Part shown: in pieces, positions 1 through 11,700 of the stretch
Layout of the letters: each line of letters starts with the position of its first letter
Position numbering within the stretch: the stretch's first letter is position 1
NCBI GenBank assembly: GCA_030674185.1
Contig: JAPXFY010000026.1
Coordinates: 37,283,709 to 37,347,708 of the forward strand
Origin: Monoplex corrugatus
Lineage: Eukaryota; Mollusca; Gastropoda; Littorinimorpha; Ranellidae
Direction: 5' to 3'
DNA: 64,000 nucleotides
Program-made: the position numbers and the translations under genes
Notes under the pieces: model-generated
The model's input: only the letters and a program-made list of their open reading frames with translations
The model's database searches: none
What the model was told of the DNA's origin: nothing

Positions 1-45
1 TCTGAACATAGAACTGATTTCATTTGGAAACACCGAAGGTAAGGA

Positions 46-110
46 GGAAGAAGAAGAAGAAGAAGAAGAAGAAGAAGAAGAAGAGAAGAAGAAGAAGAAG
101 AAGAAGAAAG
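46..110. repeat. (GAA)n microsatellite
   Basis: About 65 bases of GAA repeats with one interruption. Sequence upstream of the window could make this the A-rich tail of a SINE or LINE, but nothing here proves it. Confidence 0.9.
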
Positions 111-194
111 ACAACGAAGTGTTTGACAAAGTAATTTCATTTGCTAAACACTGTCTACAGATGAAGAATACATAACCAAATAGAAACACTTTTA

Positions 195-400
195 ACTAAC
201 AAACAAACAAACAAGCAAACAAACGACATGCAAGCAAGCAAACAAAACAAACCATACAAAACAAACAAAACAAACGAACAAACAATAAAAAATAATAACC
301 AAAAAAATATAGAAACACATAGACAAAAAAAGCAAACAAACTAACGAACGAACGAACAAACGAACGAACTAACAAACGATCGAACGAACGAAAGAACAAA
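195..400. repeat. CAAA/CGAA-rich low-complexity tract
   Basis: Degenerate tetranucleotide repeats (CAAA, CGAA, CAAG) that read as a meaningless serine/phenylalanine-rich open frame on the minus strand. The rest up to about 815 is AT-rich with no recognisable feature. Confidence 0.8.
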
Positions 401-833
401 CAAACTTATAAAAGAAAAGAAAAAACATATGTACTTTTCATATATTTTGTCCAGTGAAATCCATCAAAAGCTGTTTCCACACTAAACGCTTACAGACTTA
501 TGTCAAGAGATAACATTGAAAATACCGCTAGAAACGTCCGAAACGTATTCAGATGAAGAAAATGAAAAGACAGTTACATAATATTTGTATCTTGTTCAAT
601 GTAAAATTTCTCAGTATGTTGTTCTTATTTGCTGAAAATATCTATACACATATGCATGCATCGTTGAATAATCCGTGTGTTATTCCGTTTGTCTTCAAAA
701 TTGGTGAATGCAAAACAAAAAAAACAAAAAAAAAGACTGCTCGAAAAAAATTCAACTGTTTCCATTTTTGTTTTCTGCAAGGTGACCAATTCTGAGTTAA
801 CTCTGATCTGGCGCACCATCATCATCATCATCA

Positions 834-2853
834 TCAGGTGCCCTGCCACATGGCGTTGGCGATCATGGACTTCCATCTGTCTCTATCTCTTGCCGCCCAA
901 AGCATCTCCACCCTCCTCATCTTCAGCCACTCCGCAAGTCTGTCTAGCATTTTCTCTCTGGGTCTAGCTGGTGCTCTCTTTCCCTCCAGCTTTCCCGTTG
1001 TGACCAGGTGCTCCAAATCCCCCTTCATCAATAAATGGCCTATAAATGTTGCCTGTCTTTTCCTAATCTTCCTTATGAATGATCTACTTGTGTCTGCCTC
1101 CATCAAGACTGTCTCGTTTGTTTTCTTTGCTGTCCATGGAACTCTCAACATTCTTCTTAGAAACCACATCTCGACTGCCTCAATCTTGTTCTGGCTTTGC
1201 TTGTTGACTGTCCACACCTTACATCCGTACAACAGAATTGGTTCTATATAACATTCAAGAACTCTCTTCCTGATATTAATTGATATGCATTTGTTGGTAA
1301 GAATGCTTGTCATCTTTTTGAATGCTGTTTTGGCTTGGCCGATTCTGCCAGCTATTTCCGATGTGCATCTGCCGTCTGATGAAATGACCGTTCCCAGGTA
1401 TTTAAATTTATCAACCTGTGTCAAGGTTGTGCCATTTGCTGTTATTTTGCATGAGGGGATTTCATGATTTTTACTGATCACCATGACTTCAGTCTTCCTG
1501 CTGTTTAGTTCCAACCCCTTACCTTTGCTTTCTATTTCTAGTATATTCACAAGGTTTTGTAGGTCCCTTTCATTTTCTACAATTAACACGGTGTCATCTG
1601 CGTATCGAATGTTCTTTATCATTTTCCCTCCAACCTTTAATCCAGGGTCTTCTTCTACGTTTCTCATGATGTTTTCGCTGTAAAGTGAAAACAGATCTGG
1701 TGACAAAACACAACCCTGTCTGACTCCTCTTTTGATGTTTTGGAAAGAGCTTATATTGTTTTCTATTCTCATTGCTGCTGATTTTTCCCAGTACATATTT
1801 CTGATTATTCGTAGACTTTTCCATCAACATTCAGTCTTTCCAGTTGGTTGATCAATTCTTCATGTCTTACCGGATCGAAAGCCTCGGTATAGTCAACAAA
1901 GCATAAATACAAATCCTTATTCATCTCAATTGACCTCTCTATTATAGTTCTTAGGATGTATATGGCATTAATAGTTCCTTTCCCTCCACAAATCCACACT
2001 GTTCTTCTGCTATTTCTCTTTTGATTCTATTCCTTGTCCTCATCATGATTATTCTTAACAGGATTTTTGTTACATGACTCATCAAACTGATTGTGCGATG
2101 GAGTTTGCATTCTATAGCCCCTGTCTTCTTTGGAAGTGCAATGAAAATTGATTTTGACATATCTTTGGGGATTTTTCCAGTGTCGTAAATTTCATTTAGG
2201 AGGACTGTTATTTTTTCTATGCCAAATTCCTCCAGGGCTTCAAACATCTCTGTAGTAATGTTGTCTGGTCCTGGGGTATTTCCTGGTTTCATCTTTTTCA
2301 GTGCTGCTCTAACTTCATCTTTTATTATGGGTGGTCCTTCAAAGTTCTTTTTTATAATGTGTTCTTCGTTTCTGTCATCCTCAAAAAGGTCTTTAATGTA
2401 CTCTCCCCATCTGTATAATATTTTGTCTTTTTCCATGATAAGCGTGCCATCTTTCGATTTTAAGCGACCAGTTGACGTGCATGTATTTTTCCTGTGGACA
2501 ATTTCTTCAATTCGTCTGTACATACCCTGAGGATCCGTTTTGTGTCGGTCTTCTATTTCTTTGCATTTTGTGTTCAGCCAAGCTTCCTTAGCTTCATTGC
2601 ACCTATTCCTGATTTCTTTGTTTATCTTCCTGCATATCTCCTCGTTTCTCTTTGCCCTCCTCCTTTCCTCCATCAAGCCCAAAATTTCATTAGTCATCCA
2701 GCTCTTTTTTGCTTTTCTATCTGCCTTAGGGATTTCTTCACAAGCTTCATTTATCAAATTTCTCAACTTTGTCCATTGTACCTCATTGTCACCAACGTCT
2801 TCCAGAGCACTGAATTTGTTTTGAACATTTACATTAATTGTTTTACGTATCAC
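834..2853 (-). pseudogene. Reverse transcriptase of RTE-like LINE, frameshifted
   Basis: Translated on the minus strand, this region carries RT landmarks: PGPDN near the N-terminal fingers, DYTEAFDPV (first catalytic aspartate block), RQGCVLSPDLF, and the catalytic box RYADDTVLI. A C-terminal region with the pattern RKRQATFIGH...RPREKMLD follows, typical of RTE-like elements. The frame changes near 1800 and again near 1950-2000, so one protein cannot be made. It would copy element RNA by target-primed reverse transcription. The stop lies at 834, immediately before the trinucleotide tail, which fits a minimal 3' UTR. Confidence 0.85.
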
Positions 2854-3119
2854 TTCATCTGTTTTGAAGAGTCCAAGGTTTAGTTTGATGTTGCTTTTGG
2901 TCTGTTTCCTTTTCCTTAATTTAAGCCTAAACCTTCCTAATACAGGATTGTGGTCACTGTTGCAGTCTGCGCCTGGTATTGTTTTTGCTGTCAGTAAAGA
3001 ATTTTTAATCTTTTGTTGATCAGGACGTAGTCAATCTGATTTTTGGTATTATCTCCTGGACTCATCCAAGTCCATTTTCTTCTATTAGGCTGCTCAAACC
3101 AGGTGTTTCCTACTATGAA

Positions 3120-3886
3120 CTAATTCATCTGTGCCCATTCTACAACTTTCCCTCCCCTTTCATTTTGTGTACCAAGGCCATGAGGTCCAACTATATCCTC
3201 CACCCTATCCTGTCCCACTTTAGGATTAAAATCTCCCATTATTACTGTAACTTCTTGTGATTTACATTGGACCTTGGCCATCTCTAATACTTCGTAGAAG
3301 TTGTCGATGTCTTCCTGAGTACTTGCGGATGTTGGTGCATACACCTGGATGATGTTGATATCAAATGGTTTGTCTTCCAATTTGACCAGCAAAGCTCTGT
3401 CGGACACAGCCCAGTATCCCTTAACTGCTTTTGATTTGTCTTTGTCGATTATGATGCCTATTCCTCTTTTGTGTGAACTCCTGATGTTATCATGCCTGCC
3501 CCCTTCCATCTCACTTCCCCTAGTCCTAAAATACTAATGTTAAGCCTTTCCATCTTCATTTTGATGTTGTCTAATTTTCCCTTCTGCAACAGTGTTCTGA
3601 TGTTCCATGTTGCTATCTTGGTGTTTCTAAATTTGAGTTTGGTGGGTTTGGTGGGTTTGGTCGCAGTAGCTGGCTGACGGTCTGGTGTCACCTGCGCCGC
3701 ATGACAGACCCTACCGGACGAAGATGCTTCACAGGAGCACCTATTCACGCCGTTATCTTCATCTTCCACTTTTTTCCTGTCCATAATTGTCCTGGGGAAA
3801 CTACGATGGTGGTTTCCCTTGCCTTCCATCGGTTGTTTTTTTTCAGGGTTAACTCTCTTAGCCCTATTCTCTCCCGAGATGTCCAC
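3120..3886 (-). pseudogene. AP endonuclease domain of RTE-like LINE, broken
   Basis: Two overlapping minus-strand frames together carry the apurinic-endonuclease signature in order: ATWNIRTLL (metal-binding start), LGEVRWKGAG (catalytic glutamate block) and VIMGDFNPKVG (Asp/Asn block). This enzyme nicks target DNA to prime reverse transcription. A frame change near 3460-3510 separates the first two motifs from the third, and 2853-3120 has no open frame linking it to the RT. It is a relic of the same element, not a host CFDP2 gene. Confidence 0.8.
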
Positions 3887-4256
3887 ACAAGGCAGTGCAG
3901 CTATTTACCCATAGCTTGGGGATCTGGTTCGTGGGCACCAGGGCATATCCACACGCCGGTGGGCCTGCATGCCGCACGTCTGGGGGGCCAGACTTCCTCC
4001 GAATCCCTCGAGATTTGTCCTGAGTCCGTGAGGAACTCAGTTACCACATGTCGCCAATGAGGAGGTATAACGTAGGGCTTGCTGATGGAGAGGCAATGTA
4101 CTGACAGGAAGAGACTTACGCAATCTGCTCTTCTTTTCGCATAAACTGCAAGCAGCAGTGCTAGCCAGCGGTGCAGCTGAAAGTGAGAGGTGATAAGCAC
4201 GCAGTCACTAGCCGACACACTAGACGCATCACATCCACCGTTGACATGCTGCATCC

Positions 4257-6600
4257 CAATAATAATAATAATAATAATTACAATATTTATATAGCGCAAA
4301 CTCTTGATAAAATCAAATCTAAGCGCTGAAACACACACACACGCACGCACGCACGCACGCACACACACGCACCCACGCACACACACGGCTATAAATGGGG
4401 AGAAAGAATAAAAACAATGGAAAATTATAGAGAGCATATTATATACAATTATATATTGCAATGTGATTCCCCTCCGAGCGGAGACAGGCTGCAGAGGGGA
4501 TTGAGTGAGGTCAGGATTTTATGCAGAGGAGAAAAGGTAGTTTTGAGAGCGGACTTGAAGGAGACAAAAGTAGGTTGCTGACGGACTGAGAGAGGAAGTT
4601 TTTTCCAGGAGAGCGGACCAGAAACAGAGAAGGCTCGTGGACCATAGGTATGGAGCTTAGTGCGTGGAAAGCGAAAAGTCAGAGGATCGGAGGCAGAGCG
4701 GAGGATACGTGAGGGAACATAGATCTCAAGTAGGCTTGACAGGTAATCGGGGGCTGCGTTATTGAGGCTTTTGTAGCACATGGTGTCTAGTTTGTACTGT
4801 ATGCGCTTTGATACAGGGAGCCAGTGAAGTTGTGCCAGGAGAGGAGATATGTGGTCAGCTTTTTTCTTTTTGAGTACAAGGCGTGCAGCATTGTTTTGAA
4901 TGCGCTGTAGGATGTGAGTGGTGGAGGCAGGAAGACCGGACAGGAGTGAATTGCAATAGTCAATGCGAGACATTATGAAGGAGAGAACGAGTTTTGCAGT
5001 TGTTTCCACAGAGAGATACTTCCTGATCAGGCTTATACGATGGAGGTGATAGTAGCAAGATCTGGCAGTTTGAGAAACAAAGTTGTTCATGGAGAGGGTA
5101 GAGTAATGCAGACACCAAGGTTTTTAGCTGAATCAGAAATTGGGACTGATGTGTTACATAATGGGAGAGAAAGAGGAGGCAGCTGAGAAAGTTTCTGACG
5201 GGTGCCAATGAGGATAGTTTCTGTCTTGTCATCATTAAGCTGAAGTTTGTTGTATGTCATCCAATTTTTAATGTCCGAGTAACACTCAGTGGTGCGAGTC
5301 AGGAGGCGCTGTATATTGTCAGGTGAGTCACTGTCTTGAAGTTGGGTGTCATCAGCATAGAAGTGGTGTTTTATAGAGTGGGAGTTGATGATGGTGGACA
5401 GGAGGGAGGTGTAAAGAGTGAAAAGAACAGGGCCAAGGACAGATCCTTGTGGAACACCACAGGTCAGGTATGCAGGTTGAGAGTAAGTGCCATTGATGAG
5501 AACAGTTTGTTTTCTGTTTGATAGATATGAAGTAAACCAGGAGAGAGCAATGTCAGAGATGCCAAAAGTATGATGAAGTCTAGAAAGGAGAATACCATGA
5601 TCAATGGTATCAAAGGCTGCAGACAGATCAAGGAGTGTGAGGAGAGAGACTTTGCCAGTATCAGTTGCAAGGAGGAGATTGTTGAGAATGTGTAGCAAGG
5701 CAGTTTCAGTGCTATGGCACTGGCGGTAGGCTGACTGGAAAGGATTGAGGAGATTGTTGGCAGACAGGTGAGAGTTCAGTTGGTTGAGGACAACTTTTTC
5801 AAGCAGTTTTGACAAGAAAGAGAGATTAGAGATAGGCCGATAATTTTTCAGTTCATTTGGGTCTAAATTGTATTTCTTGAGGAGAGGGTGAACAATAGCA
5901 GACTTGAAAGAATCTGGGACAGTTCCAGTTTGGAGAGAAGTGTTGATGATGTCAGTGATGAATGGGAGGAGCGTAGGGAGACAGTCAGAGTAGAGAGAAC
6001 CTGGAAGAGGATCCAGTTCGCAGGTTTTGAACGACATGGATGTGATTGTGTTGAGAATTTCTTCTGTGAGACTGGGGTATAAGTAGTAAGAGGTGTGCCA
6101 GAGAAGGAAGGGTCAGGTGGGCATGGTTGACAGGGTGTCCTGTCAAGCCTGTCATGAAGAGTTTGTATTTTGGTGGTGAAATACTTGGAGAATACAGATG
6201 GGAGTTCTTCATTTGTGTGTTTTGTTGGGAGAGGTAAATCTTTTCGTGTGCCAAGGAGATGATTCATGGTTGTAAAGAGTTCTTTTGGTTTGGAAATAGC
6301 TTGTTTTTGCAGATTCAATGAGGGTGGATACTTTTGTTTTAGAGGCTTGGAAAAGTTGCCTATGTACAGTGAGTTTGGATTTGCGCCAGCGGCGCTCTGC
6401 TCTGCGGCGGGTACGTTTTGCACAGGCAATCTCATGAGTGAGCCAGGGGGTAGGGGGGCGGTCAGGTAAAAGACGGGTTGTGGCTGGAGCATGAATGTCC
6501 AGAAGATGGTGGAGAGTAGTGTAGAATTCATCGGCAAGGTTATGTGACTTTTCAGAAAGGAGACGGATACATACATGGATACAACCTGCCTATGACATGA
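4257..6600 (-). mobile_element. L2-like LINE, copy 1 (5' truncated)
   Basis: Minus-strand LINE whose 3' end reads GCGCTATATAAATATTGTAA followed by ATT repeats (plus strand 4258-4277), an ending typical of L2/CR1-group LINEs. The 3' UTR includes a CA/CG tract at 4330-4386. The coding part covers the linker and the RT domain; no endonuclease is present, so the copy is 5' truncated near 6600. A closely similar 1-kb piece in the opposite orientation lies at 39.1-40.1 kb. Confidence 0.88.
4449..6576 (-). pseudogene. L2-like reverse transcriptase, frameshifted
   Basis: Three minus-strand frames (4449-5090, 5087-6037, 5863-6576) together form the RT. Visible motifs are NYRPISNLSFLSKLLEK, LLDLSAAFDTIDH (first catalytic Asp), GVPQGSVLGPVLF and the catalytic FYADDTQL. 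The C-terminal part carries the usual SRIDYCNSLLSGLP and LHWLPVSKRIQYK blocks seen in CR1/L2-type elements. Frame breaks near 5090 and around 5900-6000 disable it. The 7-aa gap after the tyrosine-aspartate box and the block order match family norms. Confidence 0.88.
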
Positions 6601-6663
6601 CGCACCATGAAAAAAAATTAAAGGCTGAAGGAAGTATCGCTAAATGCTGTAAGTAATTAAAAG

Positions 6664-6900
6664 TTAGACTAAATTTCGTCCAAGCACCTAAGTGCAGAAG
6701 ATTTTAAGAAATCATGAATATTCAAACTTACATGAATTTCGTCCAAGCACCAAAGTGCAAAAGATTTTGAGAAGTCATGAATATTCGAAGTTATAGTAAA
6801 TTTCGACCGAGTGCCTAAATGCAGAAGATTTTGAGAAATCGTGAATATTCAAATTTCGTCCGAGCACCTAGGTGCAGAAGATTTTGAGAAATCATTACTA
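6664..6900 (+). repeat. Minisatellite, unit about 64 bp, 4 copies
   Basis: Four diverged tandem units sharing TTTCGTCCAAGCACCTAAG and a following AGAAGATTTTGAGAAATCAT block, then TGAATATTC. The last unit is shortened. It does not code for anything visible. Confidence 0.8.
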
Positions 6901-6989
6901 TTTTGGGTAGGTGGCGATTTTCATGAAAAAAATATTAAGTCATATGAATTATGCAGGTCGGATATAGGACAGGTTTAGCACTATTTATC

Positions 6990-7312
6990 ATGGTATCATA
7001 CAAGGATGTCCACATTAGGCTGGCTTAGCACTATCGCGGTATCAAACAGGGTTGTTCACATTCACCGCTCATATTTGTACTAGCCATTTAACTGCTAATT
7101 TAGGACACGGGAATTCAAAAGACGATGCCAGAATGAAACCACCCAATCAAGTATGAGAAGATAAAGCAAATAGCCAATGACTTTATGACACTACGTTCTT
7201 CCTAAATTATAAAGGCACGTGTACAATAGCATCGATTTTACAACAGTTAGCGAGAATCTCGGGACATACATTAAATATAAGCAAAAGAAAACGTTTACAA
7301 ATCAGAGAATTT
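6990..7312 (+). pseudogene. Degenerate LINE reverse transcriptase fragment
   Basis: Around 7037-7090 the plus strand reads RGIKQGCSHSPLIFVLAI, matching the RT B-motif (QGCPLSPLLF type). About 190 bases further on another frame reads ARISGHTLNISKRK, matching the block that follows the YADD box in L1/Tx1-like RTs (the ISGL-LN-SKT pattern). The YADD box itself is not legible. It is a strongly decayed fragment, called only on these two blocks. Confidence 0.45.
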
Positions 7313-7389
7313 GAAAAAGAAACAACAACAAAAAACACTTATACTATGTGATATAATTGATTTTTTAAAAAAAAGACTAGGATGAGAAT

Positions 7390-7408
7390 GAGGAATGATG
7401 ATGATGAT

Positions 7409-7439
<31 letters not shown>

Positions 7440-7470
7440 CTGGGCTTTAAGCAACAATAACAATAACAGT
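7390..7470 (+). repeat. (GAT)n with fused LINE 3' terminus
   Basis: GAT repeats at 7398-7440 run directly into CTGGGCTTTAAGCAACAATA, which equals the terminal bases of the LINE 3' ends at 27.9 kb and (inverted) 16.2 kb. Confidence 0.6.
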
Positions 7471-7597
7471 TGCGAGCAATGTCTTGCCAGATGGTGGTGC
7501 TTATGCTACATCTCGTGAGGTTGCCTTCACAGTATCCCTGTGTTCCTTTATCACTCTTCCCTGGTCATGGCATACTTAACTAGCAACGACAACAGTG

Positions 7598-7982
7598 AAC
7601 CAGAAAAACGCAAACATAGAATCAGAATGCGTACGAGTATTCAATACAACCAGACAAGACAGGCGCAAATGTTCAGCCAACTGGCCTTTGTCAAGTGTAA
7701 ACGTAAGCTCACAAAAGAACGAACGACAAATACAAAAATTAGGGGAGACAAAAAAAAAAAAAAAGAATAACACTTCCCTGCTGCTTTTTTGGCTAACAGG
7801 CCTTTGTCAAGCATATACATCAGATCACAAAAGAACAAATAACAAAATACAAACATTAGGGGGAAAAAAGACTAAAACTTCCCTGCTGCTTCGTCCAGAG
7901 GGAGAAAAGGACTAAAATGAAATCATGTGTTTTTCTGGTTTTGTTGTTTGCTTGGATGCGGACGGTCACAATTGTTTTGGAT
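7598..7982 (+). mobile_element. AACCAG...TTGGAT element, copy A
   Basis: It shares both termini with the element at 11701-11960: it begins AACCAGAAAA, carries the ACAAGACAGGCGCAAAT and GGCCTTTGTCAAG blocks, and ends AATTGTTTTGGAT. Internally it has two tandem units of about 110 bp (starting near 7684 and 7801), each ending CTTCCCTGCTGCT. It lacks the long inverted arm of copy B. No coding capacity and no clear target duplication. Class unknown. Confidence 0.65.
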
Positions 7983-8087
7983 GTGTTGACGAAACATTGC
8001 CGAAAAGATATAGGATAACCAAAGATGTAGACTTGATAAATCATTAGCCATGATACAAGATGGGAGTAAAATAGATCTTTGCATTCA

Positions 8088-8550
8088 AACCAGTCGCCGT
8101 GATGTAGTTGTTAATGCAACGGACTACCGACTGGAAAGTTGTGGGTTCGAATCCCCGTCAGTCCCTTCAAAAATATATCGTTGTGGGATTTTTCGGCTCT
8201 AACCGGCTCCTACCCAGAGTTGTGCGTGCTATGGGCTCATTGGGAAGACTGGGACCACACAGTCGAGTCTCATCCACTTCACGGATGCGTCATTGAGGGA
8301 GTTGCTCAAATCTTCTGACCAGCACCGCAGTTGTCTCTATCTCTCGGGCTTGGTTGAACGCCAGGATATATTATGATAGTAAGCGTAGAGTACAGCCCTG
8401 TCCAGCAGTCTCAATCCTAGACGGAACTCCATAGCATCATGATTATCATCTTCATCGACATCATCATCATCGGATTGTAAAAACTGTGCCAGCTTCTGTG
8501 GTCATTAAGGTGGCATAGAAAATGGGACAGAACGGAAAAAAGGTGAGTAC
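8088..8550 (+). mobile_element. tRNA-derived SINE family 1, copy 1
   Basis: The 5' head resembles a tRNA: an A-box-like TGATGTAGTTGTTAATG and a perfect B box GGTTCGAATCC at 8144-8154, the internal promoters of RNA polymerase III. A roughly 390-base unrelated body follows (CTCCTACCCAGAGTTG, GACCAGCACCGCAG, ACGCCAGGATATATTATGA). No tRNA cloverleaf is complete, so this is a SINE rather than a tRNA gene. A second copy follows less than 100 bases later. Confidence 0.75.
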
Positions 8551-8641
8551 GAAGGTTATCACCCTGAGTGCAATGATCCTAAAAAAAAAATATTTTTTTT
8601 AATATTTGCATGCAAGGAAAAAACCTTCAATATCTGTTATC

Positions 8642-9078
8642 AACCAGTCGCCGTGGTGTTGTGATTATCGCAAAAAAAAGTATCGACTGGAAGGTTGTGG
8701 GTTCGAAACGGTTCAGTCGTATCAAAATTATGCTGGACTTTTTCAGCCTCAAACTATTCCTACCCAGAGTTGAGCGTGATATATGTGCTCACTGAGAAGA
8801 CTAGGACCACGCACTCGAGTCTCATCCACGTTACTGATCATCAATGAAGGTATCACTCAAATTTTCTGACTAACACCGCAGATGTCTGTATCTCTCAAAC
8901 CTGATTGACACCAGGATATATTATGAACGAAAGCGTAGCGTGCATCCCTGTCACACACTCAAAATACAGACTGGAACCCTACAGCATTATGAATATCGTC
9001 CTCCTCGTCGGGAAATCATCATGGTATTATAAAATGTTGCACCAGACTCTGCGCCCAAATAGGTGACGTAAAAGAATC
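8642..9078 (+). mobile_element. tRNA-derived SINE family 1, copy 2
   Basis: Same order of blocks as copy 1: AACCAGTCGCCGTG head, a degraded B box GGTTCGAAACG near 8700, CCTACCCAGAGTTGAGCG, CTAACACCGCAGATG and CACCAGGATATATTATGA. It is clearly more decayed than copy 1. It lies in the same orientation, separated by about 90 AT-rich bases. Confidence 0.75.
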
Positions 9079-9139
9079 GGATAACCAACCAACCAAACAA
9101 TTAAAATTCGTTATCAAACCTTTTCTAATCAGTCAGATA

Positions 9140-9560
9140 TTTTCTGTTACGCAGTCTCCTGGCTTTATGTAGAATGAGTTTTTACAAAAATCAGTATGTT
9201 GTTGACATATGTGGGTGTGGCAACGAAAACATGATAATAGAAAACAAAAAGAAAATGTTGCATTCCAAGAGCGACTTTTCACACAAAGAAGGAGCAAAAA
9301 AACGTTATATTGCTGAAATTCGTGTGGTAAAGAGAACACAGTGATTGGAAAGACTTTGAAAAATTCGGCCCTCCAAGAATGCATTTTCACCAAAATCACA
9401 CTATATTATATAATCGTGTGACAACGAAATCCTAGTAACAGAAAGTCTTTTATAAAAGTCTGCGTTCCAAGAATTTTTTTTTACAAGAAACAAAACTATA
9501 TTGTGTAAATTCGAGTAGTAAAGAAAACATGCTAACACAAATGCGTTTGTAAAAGTTAAG
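9140..9560. repeat. Degenerate tandem repeat, unit about 105 bp
   Basis: Three to four loosely similar units share TCCAAGA..., a TTTTCAC-AAA block, TATATT-TGTAAATTCG and a GTAA-AGAAAAC block. Divergence is high. From 9560 to 10230 nothing else is recognisable apart from AT-rich sequence and a G homopolymer at 10201-10216. Confidence 0.45.
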
Positions 9561-10324
9561 CGGACTATAAACAAGGGAGATCATTTACGGACACCATGAG
9601 TGAACTACAGGAACATTTTCTATTCACAGTGGATAGAGAAATAATACAACAGAAAAGCAAAAATCTGGCGCACCATTCCTTAACTGTATTTAGAAAAGCT
9701 TGTCTCGATTGACCACATTTCGGAATCAAAATTGCACACTGAAAGAAATACAAGGGATTTTTGCCGAAAACACTATTGAAAGGAAGCGTTGTAAACATAC
9801 TTAGACATAATTCATTTTTCAAGTATTAAAGATGGTAGCACTAATCGACTATTCAAATATTGCGTGGGTACACTGGGTACCGATATTTGTATTGTACGAC
9901 AATGCATTGTGTTTGAATGGGTATTGTTTAATTCATTTCAACACTTTGGAATTGTTGTACAGTATGATACTTCTCCCTTTAGTGAATATTATTTATTACT
10001 TATTGCCTTTTGAGCAGCTACGAGGAGGATTCATCGTTCCTGTCAGTTTCAGCACATCTCTGTTGTAATGCTGGCGTCCCATCTTAGATCATATTTTCAA
10101 GTCAGTCTAGATCAAGTGGTAGAAGGTATCCTTGCAATGCCTAAAACAATCCTGAACTCTTGACCCCATCCCTGTCTCCCCACTTTTTTTCTTTTTTTTG
10201 GGGGGGGGGGGGGGGGCTGTATGGAAGGAATTTCTCCGATCTTAATTGAAATCATGAATATTTCTATAAACACAGGAATCGTGCCACAGAACTTTAAAGA
10301 TGCCCTTGTCAAACCCCTGCTCAA

Positions 10325-10572
10325 AAAGTCTAGCCTCGATCCCAAAGTCTAGTCTCAATCCCAAAGTCTAGTCTTGATCCCAAAGTCTAGTCTTGATCCC
10401 AAGATCTGTCTCCATCAAAAAGTCTAGTCTTGATCCCAAAGTCTAGTCTCCATCCCAAAGTTTAGTCTTGATCCCAAGATCTACTTTCCATCCCAAAGTT
10501 TAGACTCCATCCCAAAGTCTAGACTCGATCCCAAAGTCTAGTCTCGATCTCAAATTCTAGTCTCGATACCAA
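10325..10572 (+). repeat. 19-bp minisatellite, about 13 units, inside a LINE
   Basis: Units of AGTCTAGTCTCGATCCCAA with small variants (for example AGATCT in place of AGTCTAG). The unit copies the LINE's own codons for SSLDPK plus one extra base, so the array is derived from the RT linker and destroys its frame. Confidence 0.85.
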
Positions 10573-11700
10573 CAATCTGAAACCCTGCTGACCTGTTTCC
10601 AAATTTCCATTCATGTCCAAAATCCTTGAGTCCATCGTCTTCTCGCAGCTGATGAGTCACCTAGAAGTCAATAATCTGTTTGAACCTTTCAGTCAGCCTA
10701 TTGTAAAACCCACAGTACAGAAACTGCTTTGTTAACAGTTGTCAATGATCTTCAACAGGCTTCTGATAATAGAAAAGTGTCCATTCTGTCACTGCTAGAT
10801 CTTTCAGCCGCACCTGACACTATTGAAGGTGGCATCATGATCTCAACATTGTCATCCACATTTGGCTGAGTTGAAGATGTTCTAGACTGGTTCGAGTCAT
10901 ATCTTTCTTGTCGAACTCAACCTGTTGTCACCAATGACACTGGGTCATCTCAATCTCGGCTGAAATATGGTGTCCCACAGGTTTCTGTTCTGGGCCTTAT
11001 TCTGTGCAGTATGTATTTACATTTATTTTACAATCAATCAGCTCTGTTATCAAACAATCAGGAGCACTCTATCATTTCTTTGCTTATGACCCATAACTGC
11101 ACCACTCTGCTTTTTTGAGAGACACCACAAGCACTGCTAGAGAAATTAGAAACACATTGAAAACATAGCCGTCCGGGTGAAAGTATACAAACTGTAAGTA
11201 AAAAACAAAAACAAACAAATAAACAAACAAAACTCCTGTACATTGGCACAAAATCAACTCTAAAGAAAGTAACGTCAAAGACCAAGGTTTTCTCAGACTG
11301 CACTATAGCTTTCAGCAAATCTGCAAGGAATTTTGGTGTTTTTCTTGATGAATCCCTTTGTATGGAAGCTCATGTTAACCACCTGAAAAAGATCGTGTTT
11401 CTCCAACTACGCAGGATGGGCAATATTCGCCCATTTGTCTCTGCTTATGCCACAAACAAACTGTGTGTATATTTCGTCCTAATCCAGACTAAGAGTATTG
11501 AACTCCTTTCTTAGCTGGACTTTCTGATGACAAGCTATCCAAACTCCAACAAAACCAAAACAGTGCAGCTAGACTTGTCCCACAGGACAGAAAAACGAAG
11601 CGGTGCAAAAGCGCTCTTGTGAAAACTACATTGGTTACCAGTCTCAGCAAGAATTGAGTGTAAAATCGCCACACTCTCCTTTTTGACTTCGAATACAATG

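Larger units (their letters stand above)
816..4256 (-). mobile_element. RTE/CFDP2-like LINE, copy 1 (decayed)
   Basis: A minus-strand non-LTR retrotransposon of about 3.4 kb. In element orientation it has a 5' leader, AP endonuclease, reverse transcriptase, a C-terminal region and a 3' microsatellite tail of TGA/ATG repeats (plus strand 816-835). A 3' end made of a short tandem repeat, together with endonuclease text of the type annotated in databases as craniofacial development protein 2-like, points to the RTE group; clade placement is inference. The 5' end appears to abut the 3' tail of the L2-like LINE at 4257. Other pieces of the family lie at 25.6-26.6 kb and 59.53-59.61 kb. Confidence 0.85.

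Noticed and set aside
3120..3886. Host craniofacial development protein 2-like gene
   Set aside because: It lies in line with an RT and a microsatellite tail on the same strand and is frameshifted, so it is the LINE endonuclease.
8100..8160. tRNA gene
   Set aside because: The A and B boxes are present but no acceptor or anticodon stem pairs, and a SINE body follows. The same judgement applies to 15965-16050 and 31870-31935.
9832..10068. 78-codon hydrophobic protein
   Set aside because: AT-rich sequence readily gives such frames; there is no promoter, splice or domain support.
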